A DNA stretch of 64,000 nt from Lacisediminimonas profundi (lineage in GTDB: Bacteria; Pseudomonadota; Gammaproteobacteria; Burkholderiales; Burkholderiaceae_D): NCBI RefSeq assembly GCF_008831265.1, contig NZ_VTTH01000002.1:310001-374000 (forward strand), given 5' to 3'. A program made the position numbers and the translations under genes. Below, piece after piece: positions 18,235 to 27,438 of the stretch. Position 1 is the stretch's first letter, and each line of letters opens with the position of its first letter. The notes under the pieces were generated by a model, which made no database searches, had not been told where the DNA came from, and saw only the letters and a list, made by a program, of their open reading frames with translations.

Positions 18235-19962
18235 TCACCCGCGAGCCTTGAGCAGGAGCTTCCGCAGCGCAGTCAACGAGCGGGCATTGAGCACGTTGTC
18301 CGGCCCGGTCCATCCGCGCCGCGCCTGGGCAATGCCGAAGCGCAGGTTGTCAAAGTCGAGTACGCTGTGGGCATCCGAATCGATCGCCACCATCACTCCC
18401 TCACGCCGCGCCTGCATGCAGTACTGGTCGTTGAGGTCGAGGCGGCTGGGCTGTGAATTGACTTCCAGGAAGCAGCCGCGTTCGCGGGCGTGCCGGATCA
18501 CCCGGTTCATGTCCAGCGCGTAGGGTTCACGTTCGCCCAGCAAGCGGCCGGAGGGATGGGCCAGCAGCGTGAAGCAGGGGTGGTCCATCGCCTTGAGTAT
18601 GCGGGCAGTCTGGCGCTCGCTGGGCAGGTCCATCTTGCTGTGTACCGCGCCCACTACCAGGTCCAGACGGCGCAGCAAGTCATCGGGCAGGTCGAAGCTT
18701 CCGTCCACCCGGATCTCTGCCTCTATTCCTTTGAGCAAGACGATGCCGTGCAGCTCTGCATTGAGCGCGTCGATGTCATCGATCTGGCGCGCCAGCCCGT
18801 CGGCGTCCAGGCCCCCGGCCACGGCGAGCGAACTTGAATGGTCGGTGATCGCGATGTAGTCCAGCCCGCGTTGCTGCGCCGCCAGCGCCATTTCGCGCAG
18901 GCTGTTGCGGCCGTCACTGGAGCGGGTGTGCACATGCAGGTCGCCCTTCAGATCGGACAATTGCACCAGATCCGGCAGCTGTTCCTGCTGTGCCGCTTCG
19001 ATTTCCCCACGATTTTCCCGCAGCTCGGGCGCGATCCATGGCAGTCCCACCGCCTTGAATACCGATGCTTCAGTCTCGCCGGCGATCCTTTCTTCTGCGG
19101 AGAAGACACCATACTCGTTGATCTTCAGTCCGTTCCTGCGCGCCAGGCCGCGCAGTGCGATGTTGTGCTCCCTGGAGCCGGTGAAGTAGTGCAGCGCAGC
19201 GCCGAAACTGACCGGCGCCACCACCCGCAGGTCGACCTGGATGCCCTGGCGCAGCACCACGCTGGCCCTGGTGCTGCCCTTGGCAAGCACCTGTCCCACG
19301 CCATCGAATGCGGCGAACGCGGCGATTAGTGCAGTGGGACGGCTGGAGCTGGCGACCAGGTCGAGGTCGCCCACCGTTTCGCGGCCGCGCCGGAAGCTGC
19401 CCGCCACTTCGACCTTCGCCTGCGCATCGCTGGCGCGAAGATGACGTACGAGCGTATCTGCCAGCTCAGTGGCGAGCGCGATGCCGAAGCGGCGCGACTT
19501 CGACAACCTGTCCTCGACCGCCTGCAGGATGCGTTGCTGTCCGCGTGTGCCCATTCCCCGCAAGCCTGCCACCGTTCCCTCGCGGCAGGCGTCTGCCAGT
19601 TGCTCCAGGCTGTCCACCCCCAGCACCTCGTGCAGCAGCTTTGCGCGCCGGGGGCCGATTCCGGGTACCGCCAGCAACTGTCGCAGGCCGGGAGGAAGTT
19701 CACGCCGCAATTGATCGCGCAGCGCGCATGTTCCGTGATCGGCGATCTCACGGATCTTGCCCATCAGGTCGGTGCCTATTCCCGGCAGATGCGGCACTGG
19801 CTGTCCCTGCTGCAGCATCGTCTGCAGGTTGGGAGCATAGCTCTGCAGCAGCCGTGCAGCATTGCGATAGGCTCGTACCCGGAACGGGTTGGCGTCCTGG
19901 ATTTCCAGCATATCGGCGATCTCGGAGAAGATCTCCGCGATATCGCTGTTATGTACCAGCAT
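18235..19962 (-). CDS. polX: DNA polymerase X / PHP domain protein
   Basis: 575 residues, the usual length for bacterial PolX. Order of domains: an N-terminal helix-hairpin-helix region (HLPGIGTDLMGKI, VPGIGPRRAKLLHE, LRGMGTRGQQRI), the polymerase X palm with catalytic aspartates in GSFRRGRETVGDLDLV, a thumb with ALHYFTGSREHN, and a C-terminal PHP phosphoesterase (DLHVHTRSSDG, ITDHSSS, AIDSDAHS) giving 3'-5' exonuclease or AP endonuclease activity. It should act in base-excision or gap-filling repair. The gene sits 46 bp downstream of dnaJ on the same strand. Confidence 0.93.
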   Translation of the reverse strand: MLVHNSDIAEIFSEIADMLEIQDANPFRVRAYRNAARLLQSYAPNLQTMLQQGQPVPHLPGIGTDLMGKIREIADHGTCALRDQLRRELPPGLRQLLAVPGIGPRRAKLLHEVLGVDSLEQLADACREGTVAGLRGMGTRGQQRILQAVEDRLSKSRRFGIALATELADTLVRHLRASDAQAKVEVAGSFRRGRETVGDLDLVASSSRPTALIAAFAAFDGVGQVLAKGSTRASVVLRQGIQVDLRVVAPVSFGAALHYFTGSREHNIALRGLARRNGLKINEYGVFSAEERIAGETEASVFKAVGLPWIAPELRENRGEIEAAQQEQLPDLVQLSDLKGDLHVHTRSSDGRNSLREMALAAQQRGLDYIAITDHSSSLAVAGGLDADGLARQIDDIDALNAELHGIVLLKGIEAEIRVDGSFDLPDDLLRRLDLVVGAVHSKMDLPSERQTARILKAMDHPCFTLLAHPSGRLLGEREPYALDMNRVIRHARERGCFLEVNSQPSRLDLNDQYCMQARREGVMVAIDSDAHSVLDFDNLRFGIAQARRGWTGPDNVLNARSLTALRKLLLKARG

Positions 19963-20008
19963 CTTCCTCCTCCACGCCCCATCACGCTGCCGGTGCGCCG
20001 GTGCCCGA

Positions 20009-21076
20009 TCAGGACCTGCGGCGGGCCAGCGTGCGCAGCTGTTCGTACAATGCCCGTTCCTCGCGGCCGAGATTTTCCGGCACGCGCACGCCGATGCGCA
20101 GGTACAAGTCTCCATGCTTGCCGCCGCCAAATGCCGGCAGGCCTTTTCCCGCAAGCCGCAGCACCGCATCCGGCTGGGTGCCAGGCGGCACCGTCACTCT
20201 GGCTGATCCCTGCAGCGTAGGGATGGTCAGGTCGGTGCCGAGCACGGCGTCGGTGAGCGCGATCGATTCCTGCCGCACCAGATCGGCCCCGAGGCGCTCG
20301 AAGCGCGGGTCCGGCCTGCTGCGAACCACGGCAAACAAGTCCCCGGGCGGCCCGTTCTTGTCGGGGCTGGGCATGCCTTTGCCGGGAATGCGCAAGGCCG
20401 TTCCTTCCTCGACGCCGACCGGAATCTTCACCGTCAGGCTCTCTTCGCTTTCGACCGTGCCGCTGCCCTGGCATTCCGGGCAGGGATGTTCAATGAACTG
20501 CCCGCTGCCATGGCAGGAAGGACAGGTGCTGATCTGCTGGATGAACACATGCTGTTTGTCCTCATGGCTGCTGTGGGTGATGCGGCCAGTTCCACCGCAG
20601 GCCTTGCATGGGGTTGGCGCTGCGCCATCTTTTGCGCCAGTGCCATGGCAGGCCTGGCAGGGGACAGGGCGGGCAATGTGCAGCGTTTCTTCGCCCCCGT
20701 TGGCAATATGCTCGAGCGACAGGGTCAGGGGCACCTGCATGCTTTCGCCGTGCCGTGGCCCGGATGGGCGCCGATGAAAGAAACGGGAGAAGGGGCTATC
20801 GCCGCCGAAACCCAGGCCGAGGCCGCCGAACAGGTCCTCGAAATCAATGTTGCCGAACAAGTCTTCCGCGCTGAATCCGGCCACGCCGGAGAAGCCACGT
20901 GCATCGTACTCGGATCGCTTCCGAGGGTCCGACAGCACCGCATATGCCTGCGCGATTTCCTTGAAGCGTTCCTCGGCGCCCGCGGACTTGTCGCGGTCCG
21001 GGTGATGCTTCAGCGCCAGCGCACGAAAGGCGTCCTTGATGGCCTTCTGGTCGGCATCGCGGCCGACGCCAAGCAC
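20009..21076 (-). CDS. DnaJ-type co-chaperone (Hsp40), start uncertain
   Basis: Class I Hsp40: a J domain with the HPD tripeptide in ALKHHPDRDKS, a G/F-rich region (GFSAEDLFGNIDFEDLFGG), four CxxCxGxG zinc repeats (CQACHGTG, CKACGGTG, CPSCHGSG, CPECQGSG) and the C-terminal substrate domain. It should stimulate the Hsp70 encoded 100 bp upstream. The coordinates use an internal GTG at 21076, but this removes the first J-domain residues. The conserved D-Y-Y-E-V-L-G-V is encoded in frame just upstream, and between it and the TGA at 21110-21112 there is no ATG, GTG or TTG before GTG 21076. The only plausible longer start is ATC at 21104-21106, preceded by GAGGTGA. Confidence 0.88.
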   Translation of the reverse strand: MLGVGRDADQKAIKDAFRALALKHHPDRDKSAGAEERFKEIAQAYAVLSDPRKRSEYDARGFSGVAGFSAEDLFGNIDFEDLFGGLGLGFGGDSPFSRFFHRRPSGPRHGESMQVPLTLSLEHIANGGEETLHIARPVPCQACHGTGAKDGAAPTPCKACGGTGRITHSSHEDKQHVFIQQISTCPSCHGSGQFIEHPCPECQGSGTVESEESLTVKIPVGVEEGTALRIPGKGMPSPDKNGPPGDLFAVVRSRPDPRFERLGADLVRQESIALTDAVLGTDLTIPTLQGSARVTVPPGTQPDAVLRLAGKGLPAFGGGKHGDLYLRIGVRVPENLGREERALYEQLRTLARRRS

Positions 21077-21177
21077 CTCGTAATAATCACGTTGTCCGGA
21101 ATCGATGGATCACCTCGAAAATTCAGGATGCATCGCGGGTTCCCCGGTGTTGGTCCGGCCCGCGCGCTACAGTGCCG

Positions 21178-23100
21178 CTAGCGGTTGTCCGGGTTGCCCG
21201 GGTTGTCCGGGTTGTCCCTGTATTCGGCGTCGACCACCTTGCCGCGCGGTCCCGATCCGCTGGGGCGCGCTTCGCCGGTGGCCGGCCCGGCATCCGGCGG
21301 CGGTTCCGGGGATTCCCATCTGGTTTCCGCGTAGGGACCGCCCTTGCCGGCCTTGCCTGATTGCGAGTACAGCACCGTGCCGGCTTCGCGCAGCACTTTC
21401 TTCAAGGCCTCGGCGCGTTCGGTGGCGGCGGCCACATCCTTCCTGGACACGGCGTCCCTGGCATCGCGCAAGCTGGATTCAATGCGGCCTTTCAATTCTG
21501 ACGTGAGCTTGTCCTCGAAGTTCGCCAGCATCTTCTCCGCTTCGTAGCAGGTCTGGTCTGCTGCATTGAGCTTCTCCGCATCCTCCCGCCGCTTCTTGTC
21601 GGCGTCGGCATAGCGTTGCGCGTCCTCGACCATGCGCCGCTTCTCGCTCTCGGACAGGCGGGTGGAGCCACTGATCGTGATCGAACGGGATTTCCTGCTG
21701 GCGGTGTCGAGCGCCGCTACGCTCAGGATGCCGTTGGAGTCGAGATCGAAAGTGACTTCGATTTTCGGCACGCCGCGCGGCGCGGGCGGCAGGCCGTCGA
21801 GCGTGAATTCTCCAAGGCTGGTGTTGTCCTGCGCCATGGCCCGCTCGCCCTGGTAGACGTGGACGGTGACGCTGGTCTGCATGTCGGCGGCGGTGGTGAA
21901 AGTCTCGGTGCGCTTTACCGGGATCGGCGTGTTGCGCGCGATCAGCGAGGTCGCCACGCCACCCAGGGTTTCGAGTCCCAGCGTCAAGGGCGTCACATCC
22001 ACCAGCACGATGCCGCCGACTTCGCCACCCAGCACGCCGGCCTGGATCGCCGCACCGGCGGCGACGCATTCCATCGGGTCCACCCCCAATTCCGCGGGGC
22101 GGCCGAACAGCTCTTCGAAGAAGGCGCGCACCGCCGGCATGCGGGTCGGCCCGCCGACGAAAACGATGCGGTCGATGTCCCTGGGGGTCACGGCCGCATC
22201 ATGCAGCGCCTGCTCCACCGGTGCCCGGCAACGCTCGATGACGGGCCGCACGATGCGTTCCAGTTCGGTTCGGCCGAGATCCATTTCCAGATGCCGCGGC
22301 TCGCCGCCAACCGCAGCCAGGTAGGGAATGCTGACATGGGCGCTGACACTGTTGGTAAGGTCGATCTTGACGGCTTCGGCGGCTTCCATCAAGCGTGCTG
22401 CGGCCTTGCGGTCGCCACGAACATCGACCCCGCAATCGGCCTGGAAGCGATCCGCCAGATACTCGAAAATCCGCTGGTTCATATCGGTGCCGCCCAGTTG
22501 CGTGTCGCCGCTGGTGGCCTTGACCTCGAATACCCCTTTGCCGAACTCCATGATGGTGACGTCGAGCGTGCCGCCTCCAAGGTCGACCACGACAATTCTC
22601 AGTTCCTGCTCCAGGCGGTCAAGGCCGTAGGCCAGTGAAGCTGCGGTCGGCTCGTTGACCAGGCGCAGCACTTCCAGGCCGGCAATCCGGCATGCGTCTT
22701 TAGTGGCGCTGCGCTGGTTGTCGTCGAAATACGCCGGCACGGTGACGACAGCCTTCTCGACCGGCTCGCCGAGAAACGCCTCTGCATCGCGCTTTATCTT
22801 CTGCAGCAGGAAGCCGGAAAGCTGCTCGGGTGAATATTCGCGGCCGCGCAGGAGCACGGTTTCGCGCTTGCCCATCTTGCGCTTGAAAGCAGTGGTTGTG
22901 CCTTCGGGATTGGCTGTGGCCTGGCGCCGGGCGGGCTCACCCACGAGCATTTGGTCGTCGGCAGTCAGGGCGACATAGCTCGGGAATGCCTTGCCGCCAA
23001 CACTGATTCCCTCGGCACTGGGAATGGTGACGGGCCGACCGCCGCGCAACACCGCGGCAGCCGAGTTCGATGTGCCGAGGTCGATTCCGATAGTGGCCAT
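21178..23100 (-). CDS. dnaK: Hsp70 chaperone, DnaK family (likely a second paralogue)
   Basis: 640 residues. The ATPase domain has the phosphate-1 motif IGIDLGTSNS, VVVDLGGGTLDVTI and FVGGPTRMP. The substrate domain includes VTPLTLGLETLGGV, PIPVKRTETFTTAADMQTSV and SNGILSVAALD. It differs from canonical DnaK in lacking the EEVD-type end: the tail is a proline/asparagine repeat (DNPDNPGNPDN) coded by a 9-bp tandem repeat at 21183-21218. Together with its own DnaJ and PolX this looks like a dedicated chaperone operon, not the main dnaKJ locus (no grpE is seen). The main copy should exist elsewhere. Confidence 0.92.
   Translation of the reverse strand: MATIGIDLGTSNSAAAVLRGGRPVTIPSAEGISVGGKAFPSYVALTADDQMLVGEPARRQATANPEGTTTAFKRKMGKRETVLLRGREYSPEQLSGFLLQKIKRDAEAFLGEPVEKAVVTVPAYFDDNQRSATKDACRIAGLEVLRLVNEPTAASLAYGLDRLEQELRIVVVDLGGGTLDVTIMEFGKGVFEVKATSGDTQLGGTDMNQRIFEYLADRFQADCGVDVRGDRKAAARLMEAAEAVKIDLTNSVSAHVSIPYLAAVGGEPRHLEMDLGRTELERIVRPVIERCRAPVEQALHDAAVTPRDIDRIVFVGGPTRMPAVRAFFEELFGRPAELGVDPMECVAAGAAIQAGVLGGEVGGIVLVDVTPLTLGLETLGGVATSLIARNTPIPVKRTETFTTAADMQTSVTVHVYQGERAMAQDNTSLGEFTLDGLPPAPRGVPKIEVTFDLDSNGILSVAALDTASRKSRSITISGSTRLSESEKRRMVEDAQRYADADKKRREDAEKLNAADQTCYEAEKMLANFEDKLTSELKGRIESSLRDARDAVSRKDVAAATERAEALKKVLREAGTVLYSQSGKAGKGGPYAETRWESPEPPPDAGPATGEARPSGSGPRGKVVDAEYRDNPDNPGNPDNR
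21183..21218. repeat. 9-bp tandem repeat in the 3' end of the Hsp70 gene
   Basis: Four copies of GGTTGYCCS-type units (plus-strand reading GGTTGTCCG, GGTTGCCCG, GGTTGTCCG, GGTTGTCCC). On the coding minus strand they give the repeated D-N-P / G-N-P tail. Variable copy number between strains would only change tail length in steps of three residues. Confidence 0.85.
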
Positions 23101-23253
23101 GAATGCTCCGTGGACGATGGAAATTGCACGACAAAGGCGCCGGAAGTTGAATGCGCATTAGTCCGGACAATGCGGCCAATCCGGTGAATCCTGTCCTGCT
23201 GTCGCATTCCGGCGGGGTTGCCATGATGGTGGGCCTTGCCATGCCCGGATTCG

Positions 23254-23267
23254 TTGATCGCGGTCAA
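23254..23267. promoter_or_regulatory. FNR/Anr-like box in the divergent Hsp70/Lon-like promoter region
   Basis: TTGATcgcgGTCAA matches the FNR-family palindrome TTGATnnnnATCAA at 9 of 10 fixed positions. It lies 114 bp upstream of the Lon-like gene and 154 bp upstream of the Hsp70 gene in the 280-bp divergent region. An oxygen or nitric-oxide responsive regulator could act here. This is a single motif match and unproven. Confidence 0.35.
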
Positions 23268-23380
23268 TGAGCGCTAGCGACCCGGATATTGACTGGGCTT
23301 TCCGGGGCTAAAGTAGATATCCGCAGGCGATCCGGGACCGGGGAGCGGTACTGGACGCGACTGATCTTCCAAGAATAAAA

Positions 23381-25828
23381 ATGACGCCATCCCCATCACT
23401 TCTTCCAGGCCAGCTCTATCACGCGTGCGATCCCGCACAATTCAGCTTCGATACCACCGCGGATCTGGACGACCTGGGTGAAATGGTCGGCCAACTGCGC
23501 GCGATGGATGCGATGCGCTTCGGCGCAGACATTCGCCACGAAGGCTATAACGTCTTCGCGCTCGGCCCGTCCGGACTCGGCAAGCGCAGCGCGATACGTC
23601 AGTTGCTGGAGAAACAGGCGAGGACGGAGCCCGACCCCGACGACTGGTGCTACGTCAATAATTTCGCTCATCCGGACAAGCCGCGCAAGCTGCGACTGCC
23701 GTCCGGCCGGGGATCGATACTTCGCGCGCAGATGGCGCAGCTGGTCGACTATCTGCGCACCGCGATACCCGCACTGTTCGACAGCGACGAGTACCGCGGC
23801 AAGATGGATGCGATCCGGGATGAATACCGCGAGCGGCAGGAAAAGGCGTTCGGCGAGTTGGGCGATGATGCGCAAAAGCAGGACATCGTGTTGCTGCGCA
23901 CACCGGGCGGATTCGCCTTTGCCCCAACCCGCAACAAGGAGATCATTCCGCCAGAGGAGTATGAAAAGCTGCCGGAAGAACAGACCAAGCAGGTGGAGGC
24001 AAAAATTGCCATCTTGCAGGAACGCCTGGAAAAGATCCTGCATCGCCTGCCGCAGTGGCACAAGGAGCGGGCAGAGCGCGTCAAGCAACTCAATCGCGAC
24101 ACGGTAGTTTCAGCCGTCGAGAACGCGATGATCGAGCCGCGCACCAATTTCAGCGACCTGGCCGAAGTGCTGGATTATCTGGACAAGGTGCAGCAGGACT
24201 TGATTGAACACGCCGACGATTTCAGCAAGCAGGAGGAATCCGCGGTGGTGGACGGCATGGTGATTTCGACCGGCCAGAATTTCCAGCGCCGCTATCGGGT
24301 CAACGTGCTGGTGGGGAACGGCAAGCATTGCGGCGCCCCCATCATCAGCGAGGATAACCCCACCTACACCAATCTGGTCGGGCGTGTAGAACACATGGCG
24401 CAACTCGGCGCCCTGGTAACCGACTTCAGCCTGATCAAGCCGGGCGCCCTCCATCGCGCCAATGGCGGCTATCTGCTGCTGGACGTGCGCAAGGTCCTGA
24501 TGCAGCCCTTTGCATGGGAGGGACTCAAGCGGGTGCTGAAGGCGCACGAGATCCATATCGAATCCCTGGGGCAGATGTACAGCCTGGTCAGCACGGTATC
24601 GCTTGAACCGGAGCCGATCCCGCTCAAGGCCAAGATCATCCTGTTCGGGGATCGCCTGTTCTATTACCTGCTGCAGGAATACGATCCGGAGTTCAGCGAA
24701 CTGTTCAAGGTTGCGGCCGACTTCGACGAGCAGGTTGAACGGACCCCCGATAACGATTTTCTCTATGCCCGCCTGTTTTCCACGCTGGCGCGCCAGGAGG
24801 GATTGTTGCATTTGGACCGGGGTGCGGTGGCAAGGACTATCGAGCATTGCGCCCGACTGGTTGGTGACGCACAACGCCTTTCGACTCACATTGGCAACGT
24901 CAAGAACCTGCTGCGCGAAGCCGACTACTGGGCGCACAAGGAAGGCACGCCGGTGGTGCAGGCATCCCATGTGCAACAGTCAATCGACCAGCAGATCAGG
25001 CGCCAGGATCGCCTGCGCAATCGATTGCAGGAGGAAATCCTGCGCGGCACCTTGCTGATCGCAACCGAAGGCGAGACCAAGGGCCAGATCAATGGCCTGG
25101 CGGTGCTCGAGTTGGGGGGCTTTGCCTTTGCCCATCCGATGCGCATTACGGCCACCACGCGGCTTGGCGAAGAAGAGCTGATCAATATCGAGCGCGAGGC
25201 AAAGCTGTCCGGCAAGCTTCATTCCAAAGGGGTGCTGATCCTTTCCGCTTTCCTCGCAAGCCGTTACGCGAAAGACCAGCCGATGGCACTGTCCGCCAGC
25301 CTGGTGTTCGAACAGTCCTACGGCGTGGTCGAAGGCGACAGTGCTTCGCTCGCGGAACTGTGCGTGCTGATCACGCATCTTGCAGACGCCCCGGTGAAGC
25401 AGTCGCTGGCCGTAACCGGCTCCGTGAACCAGTTGGGGCAGGTACAGCCGATCGGCGCGGTGAACGAGAAAATCGAAGGCTTTTTCGATATCTGCGCCGC
25501 GCGCGGCTTGAACGGCGAGCAGGGCGTGCTGATACCCGCTTCGAACGTGCAGCACCTGATGTTGCGCCGGGATGTGGTGGAAGCGGCGCAAGCCGGCCGG
25601 TTCCATATCCATGCCGTGGAGCACGTGGACGAAGCGCTGGCGATCCTGACCGGCCTGCCTGCCGGGGCACTGGGCCCGGAGGGCTATCCGGAAGGAAGCA
25701 TCAATGACAGGGTTGCGAAGCGTCTGGCTGAACTGACCCGACTGCGGGAAAAGTATTCCACCGCCGGCGACGGGGACTCCAGGAAGGACAATGGCTCGCC
25801 GGACACTGCGGAAAGCACAGTCAGATAA
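23381..25828 (+). CDS. Lon-like ATP-dependent protease (LonB/COG1067 type)
   Basis: 815 residues. The N-terminal AAA+ region has Walker A-like GPSGLGKRSA (about 66-75), a long coiled insert (about 130-240), and the second AAA half with GALHRANGGYLLLD and LEPEPIPLKAKIILFGD. The C-terminal Lon protease domain has the nucleophile in GDSAS (Ser 654) and the partner lysine in NEKIEG (Lys 697), so a Ser-Lys dyad. The family is a soluble Lon relative involved in protein quality control. It is divergently transcribed from the Hsp70/Hsp40 operon, consistent with a shared stress role. The Walker A end is GKR rather than GKT/S, as in several members. Confidence 0.92.
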   Translation: MTPSPSLLPGQLYHACDPAQFSFDTTADLDDLGEMVGQLRAMDAMRFGADIRHEGYNVFALGPSGLGKRSAIRQLLEKQARTEPDPDDWCYVNNFAHPDKPRKLRLPSGRGSILRAQMAQLVDYLRTAIPALFDSDEYRGKMDAIRDEYRERQEKAFGELGDDAQKQDIVLLRTPGGFAFAPTRNKEIIPPEEYEKLPEEQTKQVEAKIAILQERLEKILHRLPQWHKERAERVKQLNRDTVVSAVENAMIEPRTNFSDLAEVLDYLDKVQQDLIEHADDFSKQEESAVVDGMVISTGQNFQRRYRVNVLVGNGKHCGAPIISEDNPTYTNLVGRVEHMAQLGALVTDFSLIKPGALHRANGGYLLLDVRKVLMQPFAWEGLKRVLKAHEIHIESLGQMYSLVSTVSLEPEPIPLKAKIILFGDRLFYYLLQEYDPEFSELFKVAADFDEQVERTPDNDFLYARLFSTLARQEGLLHLDRGAVARTIEHCARLVGDAQRLSTHIGNVKNLLREADYWAHKEGTPVVQASHVQQSIDQQIRRQDRLRNRLQEEILRGTLLIATEGETKGQINGLAVLELGGFAFAHPMRITATTRLGEEELINIEREAKLSGKLHSKGVLILSAFLASRYAKDQPMALSASLVFEQSYGVVEGDSASLAELCVLITHLADAPVKQSLAVTGSVNQLGQVQPIGAVNEKIEGFFDICAARGLNGEQGVLIPASNVQHLMLRRDVVEAAQAGRFHIHAVEHVDEALAILTGLPAGALGPEGYPEGSINDRVAKRLAELTRLREKYSTAGDGDSRKDNGSPDTAESTVR

Positions 25829-25924
25829 GGACGCGGGAATCCGCACGCTGCCCACACGGTGCACATGGCTCATCCTGTGATCGCGCGGCAGCACGGGCAG
25901 GGCAGGGGCCTCGCGGGAAACCGG

Positions 25925-25952
25925 TCAGGGATGACGAATCAGGGATGACGAA
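25925..25952. repeat. 14-bp tandem duplication at the transporter start
   Basis: TCAGGGATGACGAA is present twice in tandem (25925-25938, 25939-25952). The second copy carries the ribosome site AGGGA and its last A is the first base of the ATG of the SNF transporter, so the duplication repeats the whole translation start region. Confidence 0.85.
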
Positions 25953-27253
25953 TGCGTGAGGGCTGGAAATCGCAGCCGGGATTCCTGCTGGCCTCGCTCG
26001 GATCGTCGGTCGGCCTGGGAAATATCTGGCGCTTCTCCTATGTGGCCGGCGAGAATGGCGGCGGCGCCTTCCTGCTGGTGTACGTGGCGATGTTGCTGCT
26101 GATCGGGCTCCCGCTATTGCTCGGCGAATTTGCGCTTGGCCGGCGCGCACATTGCGAAAGCTCGCGCGCCATGCACGCCGTGGTCCCGGCCCCACGCTGG
26201 CGCCTGGCAGGGATGCTGGGTGTGGTGATTTCCTGCGTCATCATGAGCTATTACCCGGTGATTGCCGGTTGGGTGTCCAGATACCTGTTTCTTTACCTGG
26301 CCGGTGGTCCGCAGGCGACCGGACCCGCGAGCCATGCACAAAGCTTTCATTTATTCATCTCGCACCCGCTGCAGCCGCTGGCGTGGCACTTGCTGGTGGT
26401 ACTGCTCACGGTCGGGATCGTCTCGCGCGGAATCAGGCGCGGCATAGAGGCCGCCACTGCTTTCCTGATGCCGATCCTGGCTTTGATGGTGCTGGCCTTG
26501 GCGATCTACGGCATCACCTTGCCGGGCTTTCGCGAAGGGGCGGAATTCCTGTTCAAGCCAGACTGGTCGGTTCTCGCCACCCCCGGTGTGTACGTCGCTG
26601 CACTTGGGCAGGCCTTTTTCTCCATCGGTGTCGGGATGGGTGTGATGGTGACCTACGGCAGCTATCTGGGCCCGGGACACCGGCTTCCCCTGGCCGCTGC
26701 GGTCGTCGCCGGCGGCGACACCCTGATTGCGATTGCTGCCGGGCTGGTGATCTTTCCCGCCGTGTTCAGCTTCGGCCTCGACCCGGCCAGTGGCCCGTCA
26801 CTGGCCTTCATCGTGATGCCACAGGCATTCGAGCAGATCGAAGGAGGGCGCTACCTGGCCATTTTCTTCTTTGCGCTGCTCCTGATTGCCGCGCTGACCT
26901 CGATGCTTTCACTGGTGGAAGTGGTGGTCGCCTACCTGATGGCGCAATTCGGCTGGTCGCGGCGGCGCGCGGTCGGTATCGCAGGCATCGTGATTTACCT
27001 GCTCGGCATGCCAGTGGCGCTGGGCTACGGCGCGGGATCAGTGCTGGGTGCAGTGGACCGGTTTGCCGTTCACGTCCTGCTGCCCTTGAATGGACTGTTG
27101 CTGGCCGTGTTCATCGGCTGGGCGTGGCCGCGGCAGGCAGCCACCGCGGCAGCCGGTTTAAGGCAAGGCTTGCCGGGACGCGCATGGCATTTTGCGCTGC
27201 GCTACATTGCGCCCTTGCTGTTGGCATCGGTCCTGCTGGCCGGAATCCTGTGA
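25952..27253 (+). CDS. Sodium-dependent transporter, SNF/NSS family
   Basis: 433 residues with about eleven transmembrane helices. The NSS signature is intact: GFLLASLGSSVGLGNIWRFSYVAGENGGGAF in helix 1 and after (sodium and substrate sites), SYYPVIAGW in helix 3, and FFSIGVGMGVMVTYGSY in helix 6. It should import an amino acid or related amine with sodium. Bacterial members are often tryptophan or leucine type, but the substrate cannot be told here. Singleton. Confidence 0.92.
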   Translation: MREGWKSQPGFLLASLGSSVGLGNIWRFSYVAGENGGGAFLLVYVAMLLLIGLPLLLGEFALGRRAHCESSRAMHAVVPAPRWRLAGMLGVVISCVIMSYYPVIAGWVSRYLFLYLAGGPQATGPASHAQSFHLFISHPLQPLAWHLLVVLLTVGIVSRGIRRGIEAATAFLMPILALMVLALAIYGITLPGFREGAEFLFKPDWSVLATPGVYVAALGQAFFSIGVGMGVMVTYGSYLGPGHRLPLAAAVVAGGDTLIAIAAGLVIFPAVFSFGLDPASGPSLAFIVMPQAFEQIEGGRYLAIFFFALLLIAALTSMLSLVEVVVAYLMAQFGWSRRRAVGIAGIVIYLLGMPVALGYGAGSVLGAVDRFAVHVLLPLNGLLLAVFIGWAWPRQAATAAAGLRQGLPGRAWHFALRYIAPLLLASVLLAGIL

Positions 27254-27438
27254 GCCTTGTTCGCGTTGCCTGGAGCGCCGTTTTCCGATCAAGCGGGCTG
27301 TATATTTGAGGTGTCACAAAATAGCTTCTACCAGCGCGGTCTGGCTGACGGGAACAAGGCATAGCATAGGCAGGCCGTTGATCAGATGGGTGGACATCAT
27401 TCAGGGAGGAAGGGGTTCATGCATTCAAGGACAAGACC

